Positions 17,313 through 26,379 of a stretch of DNA of 64,000 bases are shown piece after piece (the first letter of the stretch is position 1; every line of letters starts with the position of its first letter). A model generated the notes under the pieces. That model did no database searches. It saw only the letters and a list, made by a program, of their open reading frames with translations, and was not told the origin of the DNA. Made by a program: the position numbers and the translations under genes. This DNA comes from Leptolyngbya sp. PCC 7375 (GTDB lineage Bacteria; Cyanobacteriota; Cyanobacteriia; Phormidesmidales; Phormidesmidaceae): positions 5,752,486 through 5,816,485 of the forward strand of contig NZ_JH993797.1 in assembly GCF_000316115.1 (NCBI RefSeq), in the 5' to 3' direction.

Positions 17313-18239
17313 ATGTATTTCAGTGTTGTTATTCCCACATACAACCGCAGACCCATCCTAGAAAAATGCCTGCGGGCCATGGAACACCAGATAATTCGCC
17401 CCAATACACAAATCAAAGGGTATGAAATCGTGGTGGTGGATGATGGCTCCACTGATGGCACCGTTGAGTGGTTACGGTCTGAACAATTTCCCCATGTCAC
17501 ACTCTACGAGCAAAACCACAGGGGCGCTGCCGTTGCCCGTAACCTGGGAGTGGAGAAGGCCATCGGCGATACCATCATTTTTATCGACAGTGATTTAGTG
17601 GTGCTCGATGGCTTTTTACAGCACCATGCCGATGCCCTAACCAAGCATTACACCAGCCAGGACAATGACCGCGTATTTACCTATGGGCGAGTGGTGAATA
17701 CCTGCAATTTTGACGAACCTACGTCAGAACCCTTTAAGGTGACGGACTATTCCCAAGCCTTTTTTGCAACAGGGAATGTTGCGATCGCAAAACATTGGCT
17801 CACTGAAGCAGGTTTATTTGACACCCAGTTCACCCAATATGGCTGGGAAGACCTAGAACTAGGCGTACGCCTCAAAAACTTAGGACTCAAGCTAGTCAAA
17901 TGCCCAGAAGCCGTAGGGTATCACTGGCATCCACCCTTTAGCCTGGACGATTTACCCCGGCTCATTGATGTAGAAATTCAGCGGGCACGCATGGGCGTCG
18001 TATTTTATCAAAAACACCCCACCCTGGACGTGCGTATGATGATCCAAATGACCTGGCTACATCGACTGCTATGGGGCCTGCTTTCGCTGGGTGGTCTGCT
18101 CAACGAACGCACACTCAAACCCGTATTGCAGTGGCTCATTGACCAAGGACGTCCCCAACTTTCCTTAGAAGTCGCCCGCATTTTTTTGAACTGGTATAAC
18201 GTCAACGCTGTCTATGCGGCCTACCGAGAGCAGCCATAG
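17313..18239 (+). CDS. Family 2 glycosyltransferase
   Basis: This 308-residue GT-A fold enzyme transfers sugar from a nucleotide-sugar donor. It shows the opening SVVIPTYNRRPIL (4-16), VVVDDGSTDGT (40-50) and the metal-binding DxD as IDSD (91-94). The C-terminal galactosyltransferase-like part contains GWEDLELGVRLKNLG, with the catalytic-type ED pair. No membrane helix is clear. It is not in a polysaccharide cluster; acceptor and donor are unknown. Confidence 0.87.
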   Translation: MYFSVVIPTYNRRPILEKCLRAMEHQIIRPNTQIKGYEIVVVDDGSTDGTVEWLRSEQFPHVTLYEQNHRGAAVARNLGVEKAIGDTIIFIDSDLVVLDGFLQHHADALTKHYTSQDNDRVFTYGRVVNTCNFDEPTSEPFKVTDYSQAFFATGNVAIAKHWLTEAGLFDTQFTQYGWEDLELGVRLKNLGLKLVKCPEAVGYHWHPPFSLDDLPRLIDVEIQRARMGVVFYQKHPTLDVRMMIQMTWLHRLLWGLLSLGGLLNERTLKPVLQWLIDQGRPQLSLEVARIFLNWYNVNAVYAAYREQP

Positions 18240-18560
18240 CGCGCAGGCGTACCCCTACGGGTGAAGCTATACTAATTTAAATTTATCTATTATGGAGGTA
18301 GGCATTGTATATAAATCCTACTCAGCTTACCCCAGGCTCAGTAGACGCACGGTGAAACTGACACAAGCTCAGTATTCATACGCTACCAGGAAAGCTATAC
18401 ACGTCCTACACTTTGGCAACTCAATTCTTTGACTTGATTTCATCATCCTTTTGAGAATTCTGTACCCACAGATACACCAGTCTTCATCTGTAGTAGCTAG
18501 GTTGATATGAAAACCAAAATATTAAAAAACGTATATTGACCATCTCTCACTGCTCCTATT
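18240..18560. other. Intergenic region, no gene seen
   Basis: These 321 bp separate the glycosyltransferase and an unrecognised gene on the same strand. A short imperfect palindrome lies just after the glycosyltransferase stop (GTACCCCTACGGGT). The rest is AT-rich with no frame worth calling. Confidence 0.6.
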
Positions 18561-19148
18561 ATGCATTCTGACAACGTTCAACTATTTCGTATGCTGATTG
18601 AAGCCGGGGCCCAACCGGGGGAGGATTTCTCCTATGACCTCAGCCAAGGAACTTGTCACATCAACGAGCGCGGCTTTATTCTGCTGCAAAATGCATTTCC
18701 CGATATTGACTGGCATGAAATCTCTAACGTCATTGAACGGGATTTAGATAGTCCTGTGCAAAGACTGAATCAACATCTCGGCGTTGATTTTCTAGCGACC
18801 GTCCTACAAAAACTACAAAAGCGGCTAGAACAACTCCCCACGAACGAAGCCGCTTGGTATGTGCATCAAATACTCGGTGGGATAGAACAGCGCACCGGGA
18901 TCGCCCTCTACCAAATCATCCAACGGGAGCTCCCACCAGCAATATGTCAGCAGTTGGATCAGCTCCTCAAGCTTACCCCCCTCACTCCCTGCAATCTGTG
19001 GATAGAAGATCTAGTCATTGCTGCAGGGGGTGCCGCCCAAGATATTGATTATGAGGAAGGCGACGTTTTACTAAGTGAGGCTGGTGTTGAGCTGCTTACA
19101 CAAGTGTGGACAGGGGAATTAGAAGTTCAAGATGATCTTGCTGCTTAG
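18561..19148 (+). CDS. Hypothetical protein, mostly helical
   Basis: This 195-residue soluble protein is not recognised. It looks mostly alpha-helical, with no signal peptide or membrane segment. Visible features are an N-terminal FRMLIEAGAQPGEDFSYDLS, a Leu/Gln-rich middle helix (LATVLQKLQKRLEQLP) and an acidic C-terminus (DYEEGDVLLSEAG). The clean start and native-looking codons suggest a real gene. It lies alone between a glycosyltransferase and a convergent SDR gene. Confidence 0.6.
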   Translation: MHSDNVQLFRMLIEAGAQPGEDFSYDLSQGTCHINERGFILLQNAFPDIDWHEISNVIERDLDSPVQRLNQHLGVDFLATVLQKLQKRLEQLPTNEAAWYVHQILGGIEQRTGIALYQIIQRELPPAICQQLDQLLKLTPLTPCNLWIEDLVIAAGGAAQDIDYEEGDVLLSEAGVELLTQVWTGELEVQDDLAA

Positions 19149-19200
19149 TAGCAGGCTTGATGGATATTTCCAACGAATGCTCTCCAACCTTCTGGAAAAA

Positions 19201-19974
19201 CTATGTCCATTGCGGATAGTCAGCATCCACTATAACCATTGCACCTGTAATATCTACAGAAGCATCACATGCCAGATATAGAGTTGCTCGGGCGATGGCT
19301 CGGGCAGCATCTTTATCGCGTTTAGTCATGTGAAATACCCGATGGGCAAGGGCAGTCTGATAACTCGATAGGGTCGCTCCACTGACCGCCACATGGGGCC
19401 AAATTAAATTAACTCGCACTCCTGACTGAGTAGCGCCGTCGGCAATGTCACGGGTCATTGCCATCATCCAACCCCGGCTTATTCCCTCTACAACATGCAT
19501 TCCTTTATGGGGATAGGGCACAATGTTGATAATTGAACCCGTGGCCGAACGCTGCAAAAACGGCAAAGCATACTGGCTGAACAGAAAGGCTCCTTGCAAA
19601 CTTAGGCCAACGATATGCTCCCATGATTCTGTAGTGAGATCTAGGACAGAGGCCTCATTCCCTAAGAGGCTAAAACTAGCGTTATTACACAAAATATCAA
19701 TACGACCAAATGTAGCGATCGCATCTTTAATGGCGGCTTCCACATCATTTGACACAGCCACATCCACTAGACAAAATCTCGCCTTAGCGCCTTGTTGCTC
19801 TAAACGATGAACCAATTTTTCACCATGAGCTTTATTGAGGCCACAAAGAACTAATCTAGCTCCATGACGTGCCAACAAGCTGGCCATTCGACGCCCTACT
19901 CGACAGTCTCCTGATGTAATGAGAGCAACGCGGTTTTTCAGCAACATTATTAACCCCGTGTCCTGGCCAGTCAA
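19201..19974 (-). CDS. SDR-fold protein lacking the usual catalytic residues
   Basis: This 257-residue protein has the short-chain dehydrogenase fold: an N-terminal Rossmann strand (NRVALITSG), then FGRIDILCNNASFSLLG, the NAG-like motif, and a C-terminal YLACDASVDITGAMVIVDA. The cofactor glycine motif is altered (TSGDCRVGRR instead of TGxxxGxG). The catalytic YxxxK is replaced: the aligned positions read E-GIS-R in VVEGISRGWMMAMTRD. The upstream Ser also appears lost (INIVPYPHKG). It is probably not a normal oxidoreductase; a regulatory or structural role is inference. A start at residue 10 (MLLKNRV, 19947) is plausible. Confidence 0.8.
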   Translation of the reverse strand: MTGQDTGLIMLLKNRVALITSGDCRVGRRMASLLARHGARLVLCGLNKAHGEKLVHRLEQQGAKARFCLVDVAVSNDVEAAIKDAIATFGRIDILCNNASFSLLGNEASVLDLTTESWEHIVGLSLQGAFLFSQYALPFLQRSATGSIINIVPYPHKGMHVVEGISRGWMMAMTRDIADGATQSGVRVNLIWPHVAVSGATLSSYQTALAHRVFHMTKRDKDAARAIARATLYLACDASVDITGAMVIVDADYPQWT

Positions 19975-20271
19975 AAAGATTCTATGCCTTGAAATCTTAA
20001 GGCATTATAGGGTAGTTAATTTGTAAGAAAAGAGAACTTAAAATGTAACAAAGAGATTCTTTGTAAAAAAGAAAAAAGAGATTTTCCAGCAACAGTTCCT
20101 ATGTCAGTACATGAGGCCTAAAACAATTGAGATTAATCAATATAGTCGATAGTTATCTCACTAGGGGGATGATCCACAAATAAGGTCCCAGGCTAGGACT
20201 GTGGATGGGTAGATGAGTGGATGGGAAGTGGGTGGTTATTTAACGGCAAGTGCCTAAGCAACGCTGGGCCT

Positions 20272-20814
20272 CTAAAAAGCGCAGCCTTTTGGTAGAGGTT
20301 CAACAGTCTCTAAGCTGGGTAAAGAATCCTCAACGGGTTGAAAGCCAGACTCCACGCTACCGCCCAGAACCTGACCACTATAATGACTCTGTAGCCCCCC
20401 CATATGCCCTCGAATGACTACCCTTTGATCGGGCTCAATGGCAACAGGTCCACCACTGCGGGTAAACGGCTGCTCATTGACATGACTGTGGGCCAAAATA
20501 CGTCGATAAATGAGATCGCCTGATTGAGCATCAACCACTTCCCACCAATCAGAATACTGCTCACACCCGGTATCAGCACTGCTAATGGTTACAGCAAATG
20601 TATAGTTGCCTGCTTCACCAGTAACGGCGACTGCGTCTATATCAGCCACAGGGAGACCGCTAGCATCGGTAGGGTTTGTCGAAAGAGGTTCAACCACAGG
20701 TTCAGCCACTGTCTCAGGTACAGGAGTCGGTGCCGAGTTTAGGCTACTGGTATCTGGAGATCCCGTACAGGCCAACATCGGCAAAAGTAAAAGTAGATAT
20801 AAAACTCTATGCAT
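20272..20814 (-). CDS. Putative lipoprotein
   Basis: This 180-residue protein has a classic lipoprotein signal: hydrophobic YLLLLLPM followed by the lipobox MLAC at residues 13-16. A Pro/Thr/Glu-rich linker follows (to about 55). The C-terminal domain contains TGEAGNYTFAVTISSADTGC, WWEVVDAQSGDLIYRRILAHS and VVIRGHMGG. I do not recognise the family. Location at the outer face of the inner membrane, or the outer membrane, is predicted. It is 35 bp downstream of map on the same strand and may be cotranscribed. Confidence 0.75.
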   Translation of the reverse strand: MHRVLYLLLLLPMLACTGSPDTSSLNSAPTPVPETVAEPVVEPLSTNPTDASGLPVADIDAVAVTGEAGNYTFAVTISSADTGCEQYSDWWEVVDAQSGDLIYRRILAHSHVNEQPFTRSGGPVAIEPDQRVVIRGHMGGLQSHYSGQVLGGSVESGFQPVEDSLPSLETVEPLPKGCAF

Positions 20815-20849
20815 GGGCTTGAGCGTATGAATTGAGGCAGTAACTGTGC

Positions 20850-21668
20850 TTAAACCACCGCTGCCACAGGTAACTGGGTCAAGATGTCTACCCCTTCTTT
20901 AGTCACCACAACTGTGTGTTCAAACTGAGCGGTTAGAGCTCGATCTTTGGTAATGGCAGTCCAGCCATCAGCCAATAATTCAACGTCGTAGGTACCCACA
21001 TTAATCATGGGTTCAATGGTAAATACCATACCGGTTGCCAACTTTTTCCCTTTGCCGGCTGTACCGTAGTGAGGGATTTGAGGTTCTGTATGAAAAATGC
21101 GGTGGACGCCGTGCCCTACAAAGTCACGCACCACAGAAAACCCTTCTGCTTCCGCGTAGGTCTGAATGGCAGCCCCGATATCACCAATGCGGGCACCGGG
21201 TTTAACGGCTTTGATCCCACGGTACATACTTTCTTGGGTGACCTCCACTAGTCGGCGCGCTTGGGGTGAGACATCGCCCACTAAGAAGGTACGGGAGGTA
21301 TCGCCATGATAACCATTCAAAATGGGGGTGACGTCAATGTTAATAATGTCACCGTCTTGCAAAATTTGCGTGGCATTAGGAATACCATGACAGACGACTT
21401 CGTTGATGCTGGTACAAATAGATTTGGGAAATGGATCGACGCCCTCGCCACCAGGGTATCCCAGGGGAGCACTCTTGGCATTATGAGCCTGGGTCCAACG
21501 CTCAGCCTCGTCATTAAGTTCCAGAGTGCTAACACCGGGTTTAACCATTGGCTCAAGGTGATCCAGTAGACGCGCAGCTAGCTGGCAAGCCTTGCGCATC
21601 TGTTCAATTTCCCGTTTTGATAGCCGAATGATTCCTTTGAAAGCAGCGTCCACAATAGTTTCGTTCAA
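20850..21668 (-). CDS. map: Methionine aminopeptidase, type I
   Basis: This enzyme removes the N-terminal methionine from nascent proteins. The 272-residue protein has all metal ligands: D112, D123, H186 (in VGHGVHRIFH), E219 and E250, plus the substrate histidine H94 in NEVVCHGIPN. It lacks the SH3-binding N-terminal extension of type Ic enzymes. The N-terminal 14 residues before LSKREIEQMRKA are slightly longer than the minimal type Ia form. Cyanobacteria often carry more than one map copy. Confidence 0.95.
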   Translation of the reverse strand: MNETIVDAAFKGIIRLSKREIEQMRKACQLAARLLDHLEPMVKPGVSTLELNDEAERWTQAHNAKSAPLGYPGGEGVDPFPKSICTSINEVVCHGIPNATQILQDGDIINIDVTPILNGYHGDTSRTFLVGDVSPQARRLVEVTQESMYRGIKAVKPGARIGDIGAAIQTYAEAEGFSVVRDFVGHGVHRIFHTEPQIPHYGTAGKGKKLATGMVFTIEPMINVGTYDVELLADGWTAITKDRALTAQFEHTVVVTKEGVDILTQLPVAAVV

Positions 21669-21859
21669 TGGTTGTCTATCGAATGGGCGTCACCCCACTT
21701 ATCTCACTCTAGCGCTATTGCCATCCTCTAGCCGCTAGATAATGAAAAATTGATTAAAAATTAGGAGCCATACCATAGAGAATCAAGAGTTGGGAATTCA
21801 GATTTGTAGTTCAAGGGATGTGATAAAAAGGGACGACGTTAAAGCATTGGTAAAGAGGA

Positions 21860-22180
21860 ATGCACTTCTGGGCGGTCTGCATTGTCTGTTTATACGTAGG
21901 GATCGAACTGTTTAACTGGGTAACCGGGCTACATTGGCTGGCGGAATTTTCACTGCCAATGTCGGTGTTAGGAGGAATAGGGCTTGCGATCGCAAGCAAC
22001 ACCGCCCCCAAACTTATCCAATCGGCTTCAACGACGCTCGCTGCTGACACCAGCAACTCAACGCCACTCGATGCCGCAGAAGCCGAACAGCCCGCCACAG
22101 CAACGGCCCCTCCAGCTCAACCCCGTACCCAAGCCGCTCCATCCATCTCGTTTACGATCAATAAAAATATCCGCCCCTAA
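21860..22180 (+). CDS. Small membrane protein of cyanobacterial type
   Basis: This 106-residue protein has an N-terminal hydrophobic segment (FWAVCIVCLYVGIELFNW, about 3-20) and a second one (LPMSVLGGIGLAIASN, 32-47). The low-complexity tail is rich in Ala, Thr, Pro and Gln and ends SISFTINKNIRP. The helix pair resembles small cyanobacterial proteins with FILGGxxLAIASN. No function is known to me. Its 3' end lies 10 bp from the convergent SDR gene. Confidence 0.6.
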   Translation: MHFWAVCIVCLYVGIELFNWVTGLHWLAEFSLPMSVLGGIGLAIASNTAPKLIQSASTTLAADTSNSTPLDAAEAEQPATATAPPAQPRTQAAPSISFTINKNIRP

Positions 22181-22190
22181 GACCAACGCT

Positions 22191-22982
22191 CTATACGCTT
22201 TCCTTAGGCTCTTGTAACTGCCCAATGGCCTCAGTCACTGTCTGACGGGGCATCAGACGATTGGTAAACACCAATAAACGGTTGAAAATACCATGAACAG
22301 CTACCACCTGCTTACGCTCTAAGGCATCATAGCCAAACTGAGCCACATCTATAGCATTGGGTAGCTTTAGCTGCTTAAAGAACTCTATATCACCCAGATT
22401 GGCCCGAGCTTGAAAGTCAGTACCACGGGTCGGGCCAGGACACAGCACCATGGCCGTCACCCCTGTCCCCTTAACTTCATGGGCTAAGGCCTCAGTAAAC
22501 GACATGACATAGGATTTACTGGCATAGTAGGCGGCCATATAGGGACCAGGCTGAAATGCAGCCGTTGATGCCACATTGAGAATTTTGCCGTAGCCCCGCT
22601 CCAACATCGGCGGCAAAAACAGTCGTGTCAAATGGGTCAAGGTGACCATATTAAGCTGCAATAGGGCACTGTGTTTAGCCCAATTACAGTCGGCAAAGGG
22701 ACCATAATCGGCAAAGCCTGCGTTGTTGATTAGAACATCCACGCTCAGACCTTGCTGCTGGACTTGCTCAAATAGCTTTGATGGGGATTCAGGTTGGCTC
22801 AGATCAAAACTGATCACATGGGCCTGCACATTATTGGACTGCGTGAGCTCAGCTTGAATTTGCTGCAGTTTATCAGTGCTGCGAGCCACCAAAATCAGGT
22901 CATAGTCATTCGTGGCAAAAACCTTAGCCAGTTCGTATCCAATTCCACCAGATGCGCCCGTAATTAATGCTGTTTTTGCCAT
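22191..22982 (-). CDS. Short-chain dehydrogenase/reductase (DltE-like)
   Basis: This classical SDR of 263 residues has the cofactor motif TGASGGIGYELA (8-19), NNAGFADYG in the middle, and the active-site YYASKSYV with catalytic Tyr and Lys. It also shows VLCPGPTRGTDF after the active site. This contrasts with the SDR at 19201, which lacks these residues. The substrate is unknown; relatives act on lipids or ketones. It appears monocistronic. Confidence 0.9.
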   Translation of the reverse strand: MAKTALITGASGGIGYELAKVFATNDYDLILVARSTDKLQQIQAELTQSNNVQAHVISFDLSQPESPSKLFEQVQQQGLSVDVLINNAGFADYGPFADCNWAKHSALLQLNMVTLTHLTRLFLPPMLERGYGKILNVASTAAFQPGPYMAAYYASKSYVMSFTEALAHEVKGTGVTAMVLCPGPTRGTDFQARANLGDIEFFKQLKLPNAIDVAQFGYDALERKQVVAVHGIFNRLLVFTNRLMPRQTVTEAIGQLQEPKESV

Positions 22983-23244
22983 AGGTTTTAGCTCTAGTTC
23001 TTCTCCACCATAGCCCTAAGATACGGCCAACCGATCCAACTATTAGGGTTCTCTTCACCCCATTCTATTTGGGAAGCAATGTCTCTTCGGCAAGCCCTAA
23101 TTCCGGGTAGGGTTCTCTCCCCTGGGTACAGTCAAACCATTACGGCATCATAGTGACTGTAAGGCAAGCGAAGAGATTCGACAGACAAACAACAGTCTCT
23201 CTTCTGCTACGACACAAGACAATCGAGAACTGAGGAAACAACAC

Positions 23245-23682
23245 ATGATCGTACGCTACTGGCAACCTTTCCAAGAAATCGAAACCATCAGACAACAGCT
23301 CGATAACATTTTTGAGGATCTCACCCCCACAACAACAGATTGGATGCCCGCCGTTGATCTCGTTGATGCTGGTGATGATTATGTCCTAGAGGTGGTTCTA
23401 CCAGGCATCAAGGCTGACGATATTAATATCGAAGCCAGCCGCAAGCACATTGCTATTTCAGGTGAGCGTACGGCTACTGAGGTTGGCGATGATCAGCAGA
23501 TCCTCCGTCGCGAGCGTCGCTATGGTAGCTTCCGGCGTGTAGTCAATCTACCTGTCGCAATTGACCATGAGCAGGTGAAAGCTGACTACAGCAATGGCAT
23601 TTTGACAATACATGTCCCTAAAGCTGCCGAAGTTCGTAATCAGGTAGTTAAGGTAAATGTTGCTGACACAGCTGCTGAATAA
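23245..23682 (+). CDS. hspA: Small heat shock protein, Hsp20/alpha-crystallin family
   Basis: This 145-residue ATP-independent chaperone binds unfolding proteins. A short N-terminal arm leads to the alpha-crystallin domain from about residue 34 (MPAVDLVDAGDDYVLEVVLPG) to 125. It has RRERRYGSFRRVVNLP and the terminal ADYSNGILTIHVPK. The pattern matches cyanobacterial HspA/Hsp17. I see no CIRCE element upstream. Two hairpins follow the gene. Confidence 0.92.
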   Translation: MIVRYWQPFQEIETIRQQLDNIFEDLTPTTTDWMPAVDLVDAGDDYVLEVVLPGIKADDINIEASRKHIAISGERTATEVGDDQQILRRERRYGSFRRVVNLPVAIDHEQVKADYSNGILTIHVPKAAEVRNQVVKVNVADTAAE

Positions 23683-23699
23683 CGTCTTCTAGTTGTATA

Positions 23700-23735
23700 C
23701 AGGCGTGTTTAGTTGGGAATACCTAATCACGCCTG
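23700..23735 (+). terminator. Hairpin after hspA
   Basis: An 8-bp stem CAGGCGTG (23700-23707 / 23728-23735) encloses a 20-nt loop with an inner TTAG/CTAA pairing. It starts 18 bp after the hspA stop. No T-run follows. Confidence 0.45.
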
Positions 23736-23779
23736 CCCCATTCTCTATGACTCTTCTCTAATTCTCCTAGTTTGGCTAT

Positions 23780-23807
23780 AGCGGCAGGTATACCTGCCGC
23801 TTTTTTT
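23780..23807 (+). terminator. Rho-independent terminator
   Basis: A 20-bp perfect palindrome (23781-23800, GCGGCAGGTATACCTGCCGC) runs directly into seven Ts (23801-23807). It is the strongest intrinsic terminator in this part of the window and should end the hspA transcript. Confidence 0.85.
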
Positions 23808-23979
23808 ATTGAGGTATGGATGGTGAGGTATGGGTTGATTAGCAAATATTTCGGTAAGGCACCCACAAGGGGAGGCCCCACGGGTTATTGATTGGGAACT
23901 AAAGGTTACGCGTTAAGGGCTGTTGGCGTTTAAGCTGAGTATTGCGTATTAGTAAATCCTTTTAGCAAAATCGACGGCT

Positions 23980-25431
23980 ATGAGCAGTCCAGATCTGACC
24001 AATAGCTATACGGCTTCTGACACCGCTATTCCTAAACTTGGCCTATTCACGATGCTGCGCCTGGGCATTTTCAATATGGGGCTTGGCATTATGTCATTGC
24101 TCACACTAGGGGTGCTAAATCGCGTCATGATTACTGAGCTGAGTATGCCTGCCTTGATTGCGGCGGGTGCGATCGCAGTCCATCAATTTATGGCCCCAGC
24201 CCGTGTATGGATCGGTCAGATGTCCGACTCTAAGCCACTTTTTGGCTACCATCGCAGCGGTTACATATGGTTGGGCATTGTTTCCATGGCGGTGATGGCC
24301 TTTGGCGCTGTCCAAATTGTTTGGCAAATTGGTAGTCGCATTGAAACTGTAGGCTGGACTATTGATGTCTATCCTTGGGTGGGCCTACTAGCCTTTATCT
24401 TTGCCCTTTATGGTTTGGCCTTAGCCTCTACGTCTACCCCCTTCACAGCGTTATTGGTGGATGTATCGGATGAGAAAACCCAGTCTAAGCTAGTCGGAAT
24501 CGGCTGGGGTATGTTGATGGTGGGCATCGTCTCAGGCGTAATCATCACCACCATTGTCCTCGACTCTTTAGGTGAGACCCCCACACTTGATGAACTACGG
24601 GGCTCGATTAATCGATTGTTTATCATTGCGCCTGCCATTGTCTGTGGGATTGCGATTATTAGTACCTTTGGCATTGAGAAAAAATATTCACGCCTGAAAG
24701 AACGTACACGTCAGCGAGACGATCAGATTACGTTTGGAGCAGCCTTAAAGGTTTTAACCGCCAGCCGTCAGACTGGATTGTTCTTTGTATTTTTGCTCGT
24801 ACTCAGTCTCAGCCTGTTTATGCAGGATGCCGTCTTGGAACCCTACGGCGGGCAGATTTTTGGTATGTCAATTGCCGAAACTACCAAGCTCAATGCTTAC
24901 TTTGGCATGGGTACTCTGTTTGGCATTGTCGCGACTGGCTTTTTGTTGGCTCCTCGACTGGGTAAAAAGCGCACCATTAAATTTGGCTGTGTGTGGGCTG
25001 CCTTTTGCTTGATCCTGTTGATTGTCTTTGGTACCACGGGGAATCCTCAACAGCTGATGTTAGGTGTGGGTTTATTTGGCTTGGCTTCTGGAGTTTTGAC
25101 GACAGGTTCAATCTTGCTGATGTTGGACTTAACCGTGGCAGAAGTAGCTGGCACCTTTATTGGGGCTTGGGGGTTAGCTCAGGCCATTGCCCGAGGCACG
25201 GCTACAGTTCTAGGCGGCAGCTTACTTTCCTTAGGCAAACGTATTGTTGAAACCATTGCTGGTGGCCCAGTGCCTGAATCGCAGCTGCTGCCTGCCTATG
25301 GTTTGGTTTTTGGTACACAGGCAGTTGGTATGTTAGTTGCGGTGGCCATTGTCAGTCGTGTGAACATTCGCGAGTTTCAGACCACTGCAAAGAGTGCGAT
25401 CGCAACCGCCCTAGAAAGTGATATGGACTAA
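23980..25431 (+). CDS. BCD/PucC family major facilitator protein
   Basis: This 483-residue, roughly 12-helix membrane protein matches the bacteriochlorophyll-delivery (BCD) MFS family, which includes PucC, LhaA and cyanobacterial relatives. Family landmarks are the N-terminal LRLGIFNMGLGIMSLLTLGVLNRVM, WIGQMSDSKPLFGYHRSGYIWLG and the half-domain motif FMQDAVLEPYGGQIFGM. The family is linked to pigment or light-harvesting assembly; the actual transported molecule is unproven. Its stop lies 4 bp before the next ATG, so it is probably cotranscribed with the phosphatase gene. Confidence 0.87.
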   Translation: MSSPDLTNSYTASDTAIPKLGLFTMLRLGIFNMGLGIMSLLTLGVLNRVMITELSMPALIAAGAIAVHQFMAPARVWIGQMSDSKPLFGYHRSGYIWLGIVSMAVMAFGAVQIVWQIGSRIETVGWTIDVYPWVGLLAFIFALYGLALASTSTPFTALLVDVSDEKTQSKLVGIGWGMLMVGIVSGVIITTIVLDSLGETPTLDELRGSINRLFIIAPAIVCGIAIISTFGIEKKYSRLKERTRQRDDQITFGAALKVLTASRQTGLFFVFLLVLSLSLFMQDAVLEPYGGQIFGMSIAETTKLNAYFGMGTLFGIVATGFLLAPRLGKKRTIKFGCVWAAFCLILLIVFGTTGNPQQLMLGVGLFGLASGVLTTGSILLMLDLTVAEVAGTFIGAWGLAQAIARGTATVLGGSLLSLGKRIVETIAGGPVPESQLLPAYGLVFGTQAVGMLVAVAIVSRVNIREFQTTAKSAIATALESDMD

Positions 25432-25435
25432 CCCC

Positions 25436-26245
25436 ATGACCCCAGACTGGCAGCACATTCTCACCGTCGCTGAAACTGCAACCACCGTTGTCGGTGCGCA
25501 GTTACTCAAAGATTTTGGCAAGGCTACAGCAGAAGAAAAAGCCGACGGCAGTCTGGTAACCCAATCAGACAAGTGGGCTGATGGTGAACTGCGGCGACGG
25601 TTACAAAAAGAGTTACCAGAGCATGGTGTACTGAGCGAAGAGGGCACCCATATTTTTCCTGAACAGGACTTTTGCTGGATTATTGACCCCATCGATGGCA
25701 CCACAAACTTCACCCGTGGTGTGCCTCTGTGGGGAATTTCCTTAGGCCTGTTATACAAAGGCACACCAGTTTTTGGCCATGTGTACATTCCCACCCTGGA
25801 TCAGCGGTTCCATGGGTTCTTTATGGGCACCTCCGGTCTGGAGGGACCCAGTGGTTCTTTTCTCGATGGCGAACCTATCCATACATCGTCAGACGATGTT
25901 GCAGGCAGTCAATTCTTCAGCCTCTGTGCCCGCAGTCTCAAAGTATTGCAAAACCCCTTCCCCTGCAAAATTCGCATGCTGGGCGTAGCCACCTATAACT
26001 TACTGACCGTAGCCGCAGGCATTAGCTTAGGGGCAGTGGAAGCCACACCCAAAATTTGGGATATCGCTGCGGTTTGGGCAATTACTCAAGCGGCTGGCGC
26101 AGCCTGGACGCCCTTAGAGGATATAGATATTTTTCCTTTAAAGATTGGTCAAAACTACGGCAATCGTCCATTTCCTACATTACTAAGCGCCCGACAAGAG
26201 CTAACAGAACTCTTTACACCATTAGTAAATGTGATCCGACAGTAA
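25436..26245 (+). CDS. Inositol monophosphatase family protein
   Basis: This Mg2+-dependent phosphatase of 269 residues shows a LSEEG motif (67-71), WIIDPIDGTTNF (81-92) and a C-terminal WDIAAVWAITQAAG with the metal-binding Asp. The ATG at 25436 fits the family; a GTG at 25418 would overlap the upstream gene. The 4-bp spacing to the BCD transporter suggests an operon. Substrates in the family include inositol phosphate, PAP, histidinol phosphate and fructose bisphosphate; I cannot tell which applies. Confidence 0.9.
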   Translation: MTPDWQHILTVAETATTVVGAQLLKDFGKATAEEKADGSLVTQSDKWADGELRRRLQKELPEHGVLSEEGTHIFPEQDFCWIIDPIDGTTNFTRGVPLWGISLGLLYKGTPVFGHVYIPTLDQRFHGFFMGTSGLEGPSGSFLDGEPIHTSSDDVAGSQFFSLCARSLKVLQNPFPCKIRMLGVATYNLLTVAAGISLGAVEATPKIWDIAAVWAITQAAGAAWTPLEDIDIFPLKIGQNYGNRPFPTLLSARQELTELFTPLVNVIRQ

Positions 26246-26379
26246 GTTTTAAGGCGAGACTTTTGAAAGAGTTATTGCCGCTCGCCTGCCATGCTCAAAC
26301 CATCTTGATTCTTTTATGATTTATTCGATGATATTCAATCTAATTTGGAGTAGTTGGTACTACTAGTCCATGACCCTCT

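Noticed and set aside
23245..23682. CIRCE heat-shock operator before hspA
   Set aside because: No TTAGCACTC-N9-GAGTGCTAA-like sequence is visible in the upstream 260 bp.
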